This document shows, piece by piece, positions 9,314 to 17,733 of a stretch of 64,000 nt of DNA. Numbering within the stretch: the first letter of the stretch is position 1; each line of letters starts with the position of its first letter. The notes beneath the pieces were generated by a model. The model searched no databases and was not told the origin of the DNA. It saw nothing but the letters and a program-made list of their open reading frames with translations. The position numbers and the translations under genes are program-made. Origin of the DNA: CAZHNW01 sp942491575. GTDB lineage: Bacteria > Spirochaetota > UBA4802 > UBA5550. The DNA lies in contig CALOBT010000025.1 of assembly GCA_942491575.1 (NCBI GenBank), positions 1,302,001 to 1,366,000 of the forward strand. Direction: 5' to 3'.

Positions 9314-9424
9314 AGCTGCTCCTCATAAACGCTCAGTTTCATTATTTATTTTTTTCCATTACCCATTTACATTAATCAAGGGTAACATGCAACAAATTAA
9401 CTCTATTTTATCGCCCATTTCGTT

Positions 9425-10084
9425 CTAATGTGACATCTTTATAATCTTCATAAAATCATCAATCTTTTTTTTATCTTTGATACCTTTTGCAGCTTCAAGA
9501 CTGCTTGAAACATCTATACCACAGGGGTTGATTTTGTTCAGGGCAGTTTCGATATTTTTAATGCTGATACCACCGGAAAGAAAAAGTTTATTGGTTCCAC
9601 TAAAACTATCAAGTAAATTCCAGTTAAACACCTTTCCTGTTCCTCCCGGTTCACCTTCAACAAAGGCATCAAAAAGGAGGTAGTCGACATCATAGTTTTG
9701 AGAATCCTCTATATCATCCCGTCCACGGATCCTCATGGCTTTAATAATTTTAACTTCCCCGAAACCCGCCTTTTTCAGTCTCTCTTTTAAATCTGTAACA
9801 TCAGCAGGCGTTTCCGTGCCATGAAGCTGAACCATGGTCAGGCGGGCCATTTTCACTGTAGTTAAAATATCCTGAAAGGGGGCATCGACGAATACCCCGA
9901 CGCGGTGCAGTGACGGGTATAATTTGAGCAGCTCAGTACTGATAAGTCCCGCCCCACCCGGTTCAATATAGCGTGGACTTCCTTTATAGAAAATAAAACC
10001 GACAAGATCAGCCCCTGCAGCCGCTGCATTGACAGCATCTTCCAGTCTGGTAATACCACAAATTTTTATAAGGGGTTTATTCAT
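9425..10084 (-). CDS. trpF: Phosphoribosylanthranilate isomerase
   Basis: TrpF carries out the Amadori rearrangement of N-(5-phosphoribosyl)anthranilate in tryptophan synthesis. The 219 residues have the barrel motifs LIKICGITR (catalytic cysteine), AGADLVGFIFYKGSPRYI, GVFVDAPF and YLLFDAFVEGEPGGTGKVF (catalytic aspartate), ending with LSGGISIKNI. The C-terminal helix is lysine-rich. It follows trpC on the same strand, but a 162-base gap holding a GGCTCAGAGCC element separates them. No other trp genes are in the window. Confidence 0.96.
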   Translation of the reverse strand: MNKPLIKICGITRLEDAVNAAAAGADLVGFIFYKGSPRYIEPGGAGLISTELLKLYPSLHRVGVFVDAPFQDILTTVKMARLTMVQLHGTETPADVTDLKERLKKAGFGEVKIIKAMRIRGRDDIEDSQNYDVDYLLFDAFVEGEPGGTGKVFNWNLLDSFSGTNKLFLSGGISIKNIETALNKINPCGIDVSSSLEAAKGIKDKKKIDDFMKIIKMSH

Positions 10085-10165
10085 AATATTATATTATTGT
10101 ACTAGTATACTTTATAAATCAATATCAGGGCAACATTCAATTATTTTAAAAACCGGAACCACAGG

Positions 10166-10176
10166 GGCTCAGAGCC
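10166..10176. repeat. REP-like palindrome GGCTCAGAGCC (single copy)
   Basis: GGCTCAGAGCC is an odd-centred palindrome in the trpC-trpF gap, with flanking bases extending the symmetry. The same 11-mer occurs in mirrored pairs on both sides of the REP-type transposase gene at 29.2 and 30.2 kb. I infer that this is a dispersed copy of that repeat family. A chance match cannot be excluded. Confidence 0.5.
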
Positions 10177-10246
10177 TCTATGGACTGATTATTATATTCA
10201 GCCGGCAAAAAATCAATAAAAATATGCATTTAATGTTTCGCAGGCG

Positions 10247-11053
10247 TTAAATATCAGTACCGGACATGACTTTTTCTATTTCACCGGTTATATTATCGGA
10301 GCGCATAAAGGTTTCACCAATGAGAAAACCATCCGCCCCTGCGGAATTAAGAAAGAAAATATCCTTAAAATCACGGATACCGCTTTCAGAAATGATAATC
10401 CTTCCTTCCGGTTTTCCTTCTCCGGATAAAATTGATGCGGTTGTTTTTATATCAGTAACGAAGGTATTCAAATTCCGGTTATTGATTCCGATAAGGGATG
10501 CGGATCCAGCAAGAGCCCTCCGGTATTCTTCAACGGAATGGACCTCAAGAAGGGGGGTCATACCGATGGCTTCTCCGATTTTTATCAGATTTTCCATCTC
10601 TTCATCTCTCAATACAGCAGCAATAAGAAGATATCCCGTTGCCCCGAGCGAAGCCCCTTTATAAATCTGGTATTCATCAATAATGAAATCCTTCATGAGG
10701 CGAGGTTTTTTCAAGATTCTGCCGGCTATTTCCAGATTTTCATAACTCCCCTGAAAAAAATCAGGTTCTGTCAACACGGAAACGGCGGATACATGACTGC
10801 TTGCTTCATAGGCATCGGCGATCATTACGGGATCAAAATTCTCACGGATGATTCCCTTCGATGGTGACGCCTTCTTAATTTCGGCAATTAAAAATGGAGT
10901 TCCGGGCTTTCTTCCTGCAAGAAAAGAAGGGTCTGGATTCTTTTCCAGTCTCCCTTCGACTGAGGCCTTCAGCCTTTCAAAGGGAAGAACTGTCTTTTCC
11001 TTTTCAATTAGTTTCTTTCTGTTTTCTATAATTTTTTCAAGGATTGAATTCAT
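10247..11053 (-). CDS. trpC: Indole-3-glycerol phosphate synthase
   Basis: TrpC closes the indole ring to give indole-3-glycerol phosphate. The 268 residues contain the N-terminal helix of the family (MNSILEKIIENRKK), the catalytic strand LIAEIKKASPSKG, the second catalytic lysine region PRLMKDFIIDEYQI, LLEVHSVEEY, IGINNRNLNTF and IIISESGI. The length is normal. It lies upstream of trpF on the same strand. Confidence 0.97.
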   Translation of the reverse strand: MNSILEKIIENRKKLIEKEKTVLPFERLKASVEGRLEKNPDPSFLAGRKPGTPFLIAEIKKASPSKGIIRENFDPVMIADAYEASSHVSAVSVLTEPDFFQGSYENLEIAGRILKKPRLMKDFIIDEYQIYKGASLGATGYLLIAAVLRDEEMENLIKIGEAIGMTPLLEVHSVEEYRRALAGSASLIGINNRNLNTFVTDIKTTASILSGEGKPEGRIIISESGIRDFKDIFFLNSAGADGFLIGETFMRSDNITGEIEKVMSGTDI

Positions 11054-11226
11054 CGTATCAGCCTTTCTGCTTTTTTGATCTGTTTTTTAAACACGAGGGA
11101 CAACCCTACTGCCTCTTTTTTGTGTGTCGCTAATTTTTTAATAATTCCATTATTTTTGATTCAATATACTTAATTAAGAAGATAAAGCAGATTACGCGGC
11201 TAAAAACCAAAATCTGCACAATTCTG

Positions 11227-11790
11227 TTAAAGCCCCCCTTCGGTTTTTTTGGGGGAAGAAAAAGGAACAATTTTATCAAGCCAGAGTTCAATGATATCAC
11301 CGCCGGCATCCCGGGTCAGGCGGAATTTCTTTATTCTGCCAGTAATGGAAAACAGCTTTCTGGTTCGCCACCATTTTCTCAGCAGTTCAGGATCTCTTTT
11401 CAGGAAAGGCTGAAGAGCCTCACCGTCGATCTCTCCCTTTAGCTTAAGCCAGCGGCAGGTCTTGAACCTGCAGGTAACCTGAGGACGGGTAATTGATTCC
11501 GGTACCAGCAGTATAAACTCAGCCGGCGTGGTTATCTGTTTTCCCCGGAGGCTTTCAAGGAGATCCAGCAGTTCATATTCATTATATTTTCTGCTGCCAA
11601 AAAGTCCCTCGTGCCAGAGGGTATAGGCTTTTTTCAAGCGGTAGTAGTTTTCAACTGAAGATATCTCCGTTTTTTCATATTTTTTCTTCTCCAGATTATT
11701 CTCCGCATCATTCGGCGAAGGAAGAAAAAGAAGAATCAGCAGCGAAAGGCAAATTTCTCCTTTAATATGGAAATCAACTGACAGTCTCAT
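11227..11790 (-). CDS. Probable secreted or anchored protein of unknown function
   Basis: I do not recognise the family. I choose the ATG at 11790 because GGAGAG lies six bases before it. An in-frame ATG at 11838 would overlap the amidase gene more and has no such site. The 187 residues begin with an N-terminal hydrophobic stretch (about residues 11-24, ICLSLLILLFLP) resembling a signal or anchor. The rest includes VTCRFKTCRWLKLKGEI and RIKKFRLTRDAGGDIIELWL and is beta-rich. The start overlaps the amidase stop by 17 bases, so the two are probably translationally coupled. No function can be given. Confidence 0.6.
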   Translation of the reverse strand: MRLSVDFHIKGEICLSLLILLFLPSPNDAENNLEKKKYEKTEISSVENYYRLKKAYTLWHEGLFGSRKYNEYELLDLLESLRGKQITTPAEFILLVPESITRPQVTCRFKTCRWLKLKGEIDGEALQPFLKRDPELLRKWWRTRKLFSITGRIKKFRLTRDAGGDIIELWLDKIVPFSSPKKTEGGL

Positions 11791-12559
11791 CGGCATCTCT
11801 CCAGTATGGAAACTGCTCCCGGTATAAATCAATCTCATCCCGGTTAAGGGTTACCACGCAGGCCCCTTCCCCCTCTCCCAGGAAAGCGAGTTCTTCCCCG
11901 CGGGGACCAAAGGCGGCACTGTGGCCATTGTAACCGGTTGCATTACCGTCGATACCGATTCGGTTAACGCCGATACAGTAACTCATGTTCTCAATGGCCC
12001 TTGCCCGCAGCAGAATGTCCCAGTGAAGAATGCGAGGCGCAGGCCAGTTGGCGGAAAAGATCAGGCAGTCATAGGCAAGACTCCGGTTCCGTACCCAGGA
12101 TGGAAAGCGGAGATCATAACAGATAAAGGGAGAAAACCGCCACCCTTTAATAGAAAAAACCATTACTGTCTCACCGGGAGTAAATGATTTATCTTCTCCC
12201 GAAAGGGGAAAGAGATGTCTTTTGTCATATGTTTTGACTTCCCCCCCCTTAAAAACGACGACAAGGCGGTTAAAAAAATTATTGTTTTCCCGAACAATCA
12301 AGGTACCTGCAAGGGCTGTTTTCATTTCTTCGGCGCGACTCTTCATCCATTGAATCGTCTCTCCAGACATCTCCTCTGCCAGTTTTTCCGTCTCCATGGA
12401 GAATCCGGTAGTAAACATTTCAGGAAGCACAACCAGGTCTACTGATTCATTCAACCTCCCCATATGTTCATCGAAGCGGCGGCGATTCCCCCGCGGATCC
12501 TCCCAGGAGAGGTCGGATTGGACGAGGGCTACTTTAAGTTTTGCATTTTTTTCCGTCAT
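11774..12559 (-). CDS. Carbon-nitrogen hydrolase, probable omega-amidase (Nit2/YafV type)
   Basis: This nitrilase-superfamily enzyme probably deaminates alpha-ketoglutaramate or alpha-ketosuccinamate as a metabolite-repair amidase. The 261 residues show the full Glu-Lys-Cys triad: glutamate in VLPEMFTTGFSM, lysine in TYDKRHLFPL and cysteine in SPFICYDLRFPSW. The CYDLRFP context and the GIDGNATGYNGHSAAFGPRG segment match the YafV/Nit2 branch rather than nitrilases or NAD synthetase domains. It sits between the DUF3467 gene (6 bases away) and the small exported protein, probably one operon. Substrate is inferred from family only. Confidence 0.87.
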   Translation of the reverse strand: MTEKNAKLKVALVQSDLSWEDPRGNRRRFDEHMGRLNESVDLVVLPEMFTTGFSMETEKLAEEMSGETIQWMKSRAEEMKTALAGTLIVRENNNFFNRLVVVFKGGEVKTYDKRHLFPLSGEDKSFTPGETVMVFSIKGWRFSPFICYDLRFPSWVRNRSLAYDCLIFSANWPAPRILHWDILLRARAIENMSYCIGVNRIGIDGNATGYNGHSAAFGPRGEELAFLGEGEGACVVTLNRDEIDLYREQFPYWRDADETVS

Positions 12560-12565
12560 GGATTT

Positions 12566-12859
12566 TTACTGAATATTATTTACAGGATTCCCAGGTGCCT
12601 GTATCTCTATTTCGCCAAATTGATTCTCATACCTGTTAACATTTTCCGTCAGCGCCATGAGAAGACGTTTTGCGTGCCCGGGGGTGAGAATCATCCGTGA
12701 CATCAGTTTCCCAAATCCGGGGGGAGGAGAGGGATGCACAAAAAGAAAATCCACCACAAACTCTTCCGGGGTATGGCTGATATTTGTAAAATTCGCAAAA
12801 TTTCCCTGCGCCGTTGATTCATCGATTTTTACTTCGATCTTTACATCTTTTTTTTCCAT
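12566..12859 (-). CDS. DUF3467 domain protein
   Basis: The 97 residues match the small DUF3467 family in the patterns YENQFGEIEI, EEFVVDFLFVHP and KLMSRMILTPGHAKRLLMAL. Members are short cytoplasmic proteins of unknown role found widely in bacteria and archaea. It is the first gene of a likely three-gene unit with the amidase and the exported protein. Confidence 0.75.
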   Translation of the reverse strand: MEKKDVKIEVKIDESTAQGNFANFTNISHTPEEFVVDFLFVHPSPPPGFGKLMSRMILTPGHAKRLLMALTENVNRYENQFGEIEIQAPGNPVNNIQ

Positions 12860-13277
12860 GCTGTTTATGCTCCTGTGAGTTCTTTCATTTTTTCATTCCA
12901 CCGTGATGAATTACATAGTAGTATGGGCTGCATGATCCCGTCAAGCAAATGCCCCCACTCCACCCAAAGGAGCACAAATATACTGCTTTCGATATCTAAA
13001 AAAATTACTGTTGAGGTTAATTGCCCCACCCTCAGGGGATCAACACTTTCGGCACTTCCCATACCTGCGTGAGAGGGGTCTGGATAACCGCCTGCATGCA
13101 TAAGTCAGGATGATTTATAATAGCCTGCCATTAACCTCATCGTGAAAACGCGGCTGGGAAACAGGGAGAACTAAAATATGAGAAAATAATGAATTCTGCT
13201 GGACTAAAAACAGGATATATGGATAGTTCTAAACTGCCATATTATTTGGGGATTTCCCAGCGTTAAAAGATATCCGG
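12860..13277. other. 418-base non-coding divergent region
   Basis: This gap separates the minus-strand DUF3467 operon from the plus-strand YibE/F gene. The middle (about 12930-13100) is richer in G and C than other gaps in the window and holds short complementary runs such as CCCCACCCTCAGGGG, but I cannot fold it into a known RNA. I checked by eye for SRP, 6S, tmRNA, RNase P, TPP and cobalamin motifs and saw none. Short open frames here have no credible start or composition. Promoters for both flanking genes must lie here but are not obvious. Confidence 0.4.
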
Positions 13278-14411
13278 ATGAAAAGAATTTATAAAAACAT
13301 TATCCTGCTTATAATTATACTTTCCGCATCAACAGTCTATGCAGGAAAGTACCATGACATGGGCCGCATTTATACCCGCGCGGAAATAACCTCCATTGAG
13401 GAACACCAGGTCAGCCGCGGCAAAAACCTTAAGATTACGGAAACCTGGGTAATGCTGAAAATCCTTGACGGCCACCTTGAGGGAAAAACAAAAAAGGCCA
13501 TCTTCGGGGGCAAAAGCGACATGCCCGTGGAAATGCAGTACCGCGTGGGGCAAAAGGTTTTTATCGGTATAGCCGAAGAAGGTTTCGAGGGGAGCGCTGA
13601 GTACATCTCCATTTATGATACGGACAATACCATCTACATAATTATACTGCTTTTCCTGATGGCCGCCGCCATTATAGGAATAGGACGCATAAAGGGATTA
13701 TTCTCTCTTATTGCCCTTGGCATATCAATTCTTCTTTTTTTCAGGGTATTGATCCCGGCAACCCTGAAGGGATACTCCCCCCTTCCCATCGCGGTGCTTC
13801 TTTCAATTATTTCAATTCTGATTACACTTCCCCTTATTGCGGGGCTTAAAAAGAAGACCCTCGCGGCAATACTGGGGGCCTCCGCCGGGATTGTCCTTTC
13901 TTCCCTTTTGGCCATGTTCTTCGGATCAATAATGCACCTGTCGGGACTGGTGACAAATGATATGCTTACGGTCTTTTATGCCGCGGATGTCAATATCGAC
14001 CTGCGGGGGCTTGCCCTCTCGGGAATGATTATCGCCGCCCTCGGGGCGGTCATGGATATCTGTATTTCCATTTCCTCTTCCGCTGCGGAAATCTTTCATG
14101 CCAATCCCGAAATCAGTGAAAAAAAAGCCTTCACTTCTGTACTGACCATCGGTACGGATATTCTCGGTTCGATGGTAAACACCCTGATTCTTGCCTATGT
14201 GGGAAGTTCCATGTCACTGATCCTCCTCATCGCAATGAAGCTGAAACCCGGCATGCCCTTCTGGCTAGTACTCAATTACAATCCCGTCCTCGGTGAAATT
14301 ATCAAATCCGTAATCGGCAGCCTTGGCATGTTTCTCTCCATTCCCATTACAGCCTGGATCGCGGTAAAACTTCACCACAGGACTGTAATCAGCAGACAAA
14401 AGGAATTTTAA
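13278..14411 (+). CDS. YibE/F family multipass membrane protein
   Basis: The 377 residues have an N-terminal signal or first membrane segment (about residues 5-22), a soluble beta-rich domain (about 25-115) and then seven or eight membrane helices. Diagnostic segments of YibE/F proteins are YIIILLFLMAAAIIGIGRIKG, split across the first helix, and ALGAVMDICISISSSAAEI followed by GTDILGSMVNTLILAYVGSS. A transport role has been proposed for the family but is not established. No strong Shine-Dalgarno precedes the ATG. The next gene starts two bases after its stop, so the two are probably co-translated. Confidence 0.88.
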   Translation: MKRIYKNIILLIIILSASTVYAGKYHDMGRIYTRAEITSIEEHQVSRGKNLKITETWVMLKILDGHLEGKTKKAIFGGKSDMPVEMQYRVGQKVFIGIAEEGFEGSAEYISIYDTDNTIYIIILLFLMAAAIIGIGRIKGLFSLIALGISILLFFRVLIPATLKGYSPLPIAVLLSIISILITLPLIAGLKKKTLAAILGASAGIVLSSLLAMFFGSIMHLSGLVTNDMLTVFYAADVNIDLRGLALSGMIIAALGAVMDICISISSSAAEIFHANPEISEKKAFTSVLTIGTDILGSMVNTLILAYVGSSMSLILLIAMKLKPGMPFWLVLNYNPVLGEIIKSVIGSLGMFLSIPITAWIAVKLHHRTVISRQKEF

Positions 14412-14413
14412 TC

Positions 14414-16312
14414 ATGATGACTCCTGCAGAAATGAAAGACCTCCTTTCCCGGCACCTGGAACTCCCGGAACTCATCAAGGAGGCCCGTCGCCTTCCCTTC
14501 GGTGATAATAATGCGGACTGGCGTCCCCTTGCTGAAAATGAAATCACGGAACTGAAAGATGGCGGAAACCGGAGTAGCGACTGGAGCTTATTGCGGGTCC
14601 ACCCGGACTTCACCGCTGAAAATATTCATGACTCCACATTCCACGGATTCTGCAGACTCGGAATATTCAATGGCGTTGCCTTCATCATTGATGAAGAAAC
14701 GAAACTTCCCGACGGAATATATTCCTCTATTATCTCTGACAGCACAGTTATGAACGGCTCCCTGGTACTAAACACGGGTCTCCTCTCACGGTACCTTGTG
14801 ATGGAAAATTCACTTATTATGAACTGCGGCACAATTGCAGCTTCATCCCGTTGCAGCTTTGGTATCGGAAAAGAAATCAATCCCGGAAGCGAAGCCGGGG
14901 GGAGAGAGATCGCCATTTATCCCGAGGGGGGCATCGAACCAATAGAAACCGTTATACGAAATCGAAAAAACAGCGAGATAAACAACCTCTACCTGAACAA
15001 TCTCAATGATTACATTAAAGCATGTACCTTTAACGGAGGGATCATTGGGGGGGAAGTTAAAATCACCGGCACGCCGAAAATAACCGGCAGCTACATCGGC
15101 AGGGGAAGCCGCATCGAAGAAGCTACCCTTATAGAAGACAGCGTGCTTCTTTCCGATGAAAAAAACAGTACCCGGGTTTCTGCAGGATCCATTGTTCGCA
15201 GCAGCGCCCTCCAGTGGGGGGCGGAAGCAACGGACCTTGCCATTGTTGACTCCAGTCTCCTGATGGAATACTCATCGGCGCGGCGCCACGGCAAGGTTAC
15301 CGAAAGTGTCATCGGCTCAAATACTGAAGTTGCCGAGGGGGAAGTCACTTCCTCTCTCATGGGCCCCTTTACCGGTTTTCACCACCAGTCTCTCCTCATA
15401 GCAGCCCTCTGGCCACAGGGGAGAGGGAATGTCGGGTACGGAGCCAATGTCGGATCAAACCATACCGGCAAGGCACCCGACCAGGAAATCATCTGCGGAG
15501 AAGGAATGTTCTTTGGCCTGGGGAGCAGCATAAAATTTCCCGCCAACTACGAAGATGCCCCCTATACCATAATTGCCACGGGGGTAACCACCCTTCCTCA
15601 GAAGGTGGAATATCCATTCTCCCTGATCAATTCCCCGGGGCAGTGCATTCACCAGGTGCCGCAATCATACAACGAAATTTCCGCCGGGTGGGTACTGACG
15701 GGGAGTCTTTATACGGTCATGCGCAACCGCCTGAAATTTAAAAAACGGAACCGCGCTACACGATTCATCCCGGAACCTGAAATTTTCCGATATGACCTCG
15801 CAGTAAAAGTAAAGGATGCCAGGGACAGGCTGCAGAACATTCAGATGAAGCGCGAGATCTACCTTGATAGAGACATTCCAGGTATTGGGAAAAACTACAT
15901 GACGGAACGGAGTAGAAAAAGCGCCGTATACATATACTCACTGTTTATAGAATGTTATGTACTGCTCAGCCTTCTCGATTACATAAAGGAGACAGATAAT
16001 CTTGATGAGGATTTTATCTGCAAAACCGTCTCAAAAAATTCCACCTGGGAAAAGGCACGCCTCCTGATGCATGATGAAAGCTGGTTTCCATGTACACTTG
16101 ATGTCGCGATGAAAAGACTAATAGTTATATTAGAAAAAATTGTCCGCAATACCAGAACTTCAAAGGAACGTGACGACGGCAGGGGAAAAAAAATTATTCC
16201 CGATTATGACAGAGTTACCACAAAGCCTTCTGAAGACACAACAGTTATTGATACTACAGCCTGGGGGGAGTCGATTACAGCAGATGCAGAGAAAATAATA
16301 TCACGACTCTGA
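14414..16312 (+). CDS. DUF4954 family protein (predicted left-handed beta-helix)
   Basis: The 632 residues match the DUF4954 family. The N-terminus carries the RRLPFGDNNADWRPLAENEI segment. The middle (about residues 100-370) shows repeated short hydrophobic turns typical of hexapeptide left-handed beta-helices, such as STVMNGSLVLNTGLLSR, KITGTPKITGSYIGRGSRI and KVTESVIGSNTEVAEGEVTS. GANVGSNHTGKAPDQEI at about residues 343-359 is also typical. The fold is shared with sugar-nucleotide acyl- and nucleotidyltransferases, and the substrate is unknown. Its 3' end overlaps the convergent polyprenyl synthase gene by 12 bases. Confidence 0.8.
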   Translation: MMTPAEMKDLLSRHLELPELIKEARRLPFGDNNADWRPLAENEITELKDGGNRSSDWSLLRVHPDFTAENIHDSTFHGFCRLGIFNGVAFIIDEETKLPDGIYSSIISDSTVMNGSLVLNTGLLSRYLVMENSLIMNCGTIAASSRCSFGIGKEINPGSEAGGREIAIYPEGGIEPIETVIRNRKNSEINNLYLNNLNDYIKACTFNGGIIGGEVKITGTPKITGSYIGRGSRIEEATLIEDSVLLSDEKNSTRVSAGSIVRSSALQWGAEATDLAIVDSSLLMEYSSARRHGKVTESVIGSNTEVAEGEVTSSLMGPFTGFHHQSLLIAALWPQGRGNVGYGANVGSNHTGKAPDQEIICGEGMFFGLGSSIKFPANYEDAPYTIIATGVTTLPQKVEYPFSLINSPGQCIHQVPQSYNEISAGWVLTGSLYTVMRNRLKFKKRNRATRFIPEPEIFRYDLAVKVKDARDRLQNIQMKREIYLDRDIPGIGKNYMTERSRKSAVYIYSLFIECYVLLSLLDYIKETDNLDEDFICKTVSKNSTWEKARLLMHDESWFPCTLDVAMKRLIVILEKIVRNTRTSKERDDGRGKKIIPDYDRVTTKPSEDTTVIDTTAWGESITADAEKIISRL

Positions 16313-17377
16313 TATTTCGTATTCTTCTATACGTTCAACCAGTCCCGTAAAGACATCCTTAATTTTAGCCGACAGGGAGAGTCCGTCAAGGTACTGCCGT
16401 GATTCCGATACATAGTCCCGGAGAGTCACTTTCGTTTTTTCCAGGGCTCCTGACTGCAGAATTATTTTTTTTACTTCCTTCACGTCACCTGCTTTTTTCT
16501 TCTCCTTCATGAGTAGTTTCATGAAGGCATCGCTTTCATTTTTTTTCAGGCTTTCAAGGGTCTCCTGCACCAGAAGAGTCAACTTCCCTTCACGAATATC
16601 AGCTTCGGCAGGTTTTCCAGTATCGGACTCAACACCGAAGGAACCGAGAATATCATCCCGTATCTGAAAGGCAAGCCCCAGTGGCAGGGTAAACCTTTTT
16701 ATTTCTTCCATCTCTTCTTTTCTGCCGGGCCCCGCAAGGATGTGCCCCATCAGTACCGGATAATAAATAGTGTAGTGAGCAGTTTTAAGGGTACTTATGG
16801 CGAGGGGAATATTGTCAGATATTTTCATTTTCTTAGGCATTGAATGAAGGGTATCCATCACCTGCCCCCATGCGGTCATCTCATAGGTGGATGAAAATAT
16901 TCCGAGAAAACGTTTTCGTGCACGATTACAGATATCTGCGCCACTGACCATTTCAAGGGCATTTGCAAAAAGGACATCCCCCAGGACAATGGCAATATCA
17001 TGTCCCACGGAAGGCACACCGGTGTAATTTTTATACTTTTCAGCAACCCTATGAAGTGCCGGTCCGCCGCGGCGCGTAGGGGCCTTATCAATTATATCAT
17101 CCTGTACAAGAAGCATGGCATGCATCAGTTCGAGAGAAGAGGCAAGGTTCATCATCTCATCGGTATTTTTTTTCCCCTTTGCATAACCGAGATATGCAGC
17201 CAGCATAAGGAGCGGGCGTATACGTTTTCCGTCACGCCCCAGGTACTCGAGGAGGTCCCGGTACATATCCTGCATAAATTCATAGGGTGCCGAATCAATC
17301 TTAGCCATATAGAATTCACTAATCAGGCTGTCGATGCCGGGAATATATTCTTCTGAAAATTTATTATAGGAATTCAT
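16301..17377 (-). CDS. Polyprenyl diphosphate synthase
   Basis: This trans-prenyltransferase condenses isopentenyl diphosphate with an allylic diphosphate, for example to supply carriers for quinone or wall lipid synthesis. The first aspartate-rich motif is LVQDDIIDKAPTRRGG and the second is AFQIRDDILGSFG followed by DTGKPAEADIREGK. The second motif is DDxxG-like rather than DDxxD, as in some GGPP-synthase-type enzymes. I prefer the ATG at 17377 (358 residues, starting MNSYNKF), because homology begins there; an in-frame ATG at 17398 would add seven residues. Product chain length cannot be read from sequence alone. Confidence 0.9.
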   Translation of the reverse strand: MNSYNKFSEEYIPGIDSLISEFYMAKIDSAPYEFMQDMYRDLLEYLGRDGKRIRPLLMLAAYLGYAKGKKNTDEMMNLASSLELMHAMLLVQDDIIDKAPTRRGGPALHRVAEKYKNYTGVPSVGHDIAIVLGDVLFANALEMVSGADICNRARKRFLGIFSSTYEMTAWGQVMDTLHSMPKKMKISDNIPLAISTLKTAHYTIYYPVLMGHILAGPGRKEEMEEIKRFTLPLGLAFQIRDDILGSFGVESDTGKPAEADIREGKLTLLVQETLESLKKNESDAFMKLLMKEKKKAGDVKEVKKIILQSGALEKTKVTLRDYVSESRQYLDGLSLSAKIKDVFTGLVERIEEYEISES

Positions 17378-17733
17378 AATCTGAAACCACCCTCTCATTG
17401 GGTAAACTATCCTTTTTTCAACATCCCTATGTCAATATCTTTTCCTTTTAGTAAATTAAGGGCGTCAATGAGATCGCACTCCCGGGCTGAATTCAATAGT
17501 TAAAGCACACTTTATGAATTGTATTTTAATTTCTAATATTTAAAAGAAAAAAAGAGCTTACACAAAATTTTATGCATTCATATATATTAGCACAGTAGTC
17601 ACAATTCTATATTATTTATGCAATTTATGAATAAAAAACTTTTGACAATAAAACTACTTAAAAGAGAGTAGTAAAAAAAATCGCTCTTTTGACGAAAGCT
17701 TGCAAAATTTTATTACTTCTACAAGGAGGACTC
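17378..17733 (+). promoter_or_regulatory. AT-rich leader and candidate promoter before the repeat lipoprotein
   Basis: This gap separates divergent genes. A perfect TTGACA lies at 17642-17647 and is followed by an inverted repeat ACTACT-N8-AGTAGT (17653-17672) where the spacer and -10 would be. No good -10 hexamer is seen. A strong ribosome-binding site, AAGGAGGA, ends at 17730, three bases before the chosen ATG at 17734. The rest is AT-rich with nothing I can name. Confidence 0.3.

Noticed and set aside
9314..9424. glmS ribozyme in the leader of glmS
   Set aside because: The leader is only 111 bases, and I see none of the ribozyme core features. The ribozyme is also known from Firmicutes rather than this lineage.
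12865..13101. 78-codon open frame on the minus strand upstream of the DUF3467 gene
   Set aside because: It has no good ribosome-binding site and no protein-like composition, and it lies in the non-coding gap between divergent genes. It is most likely chance.
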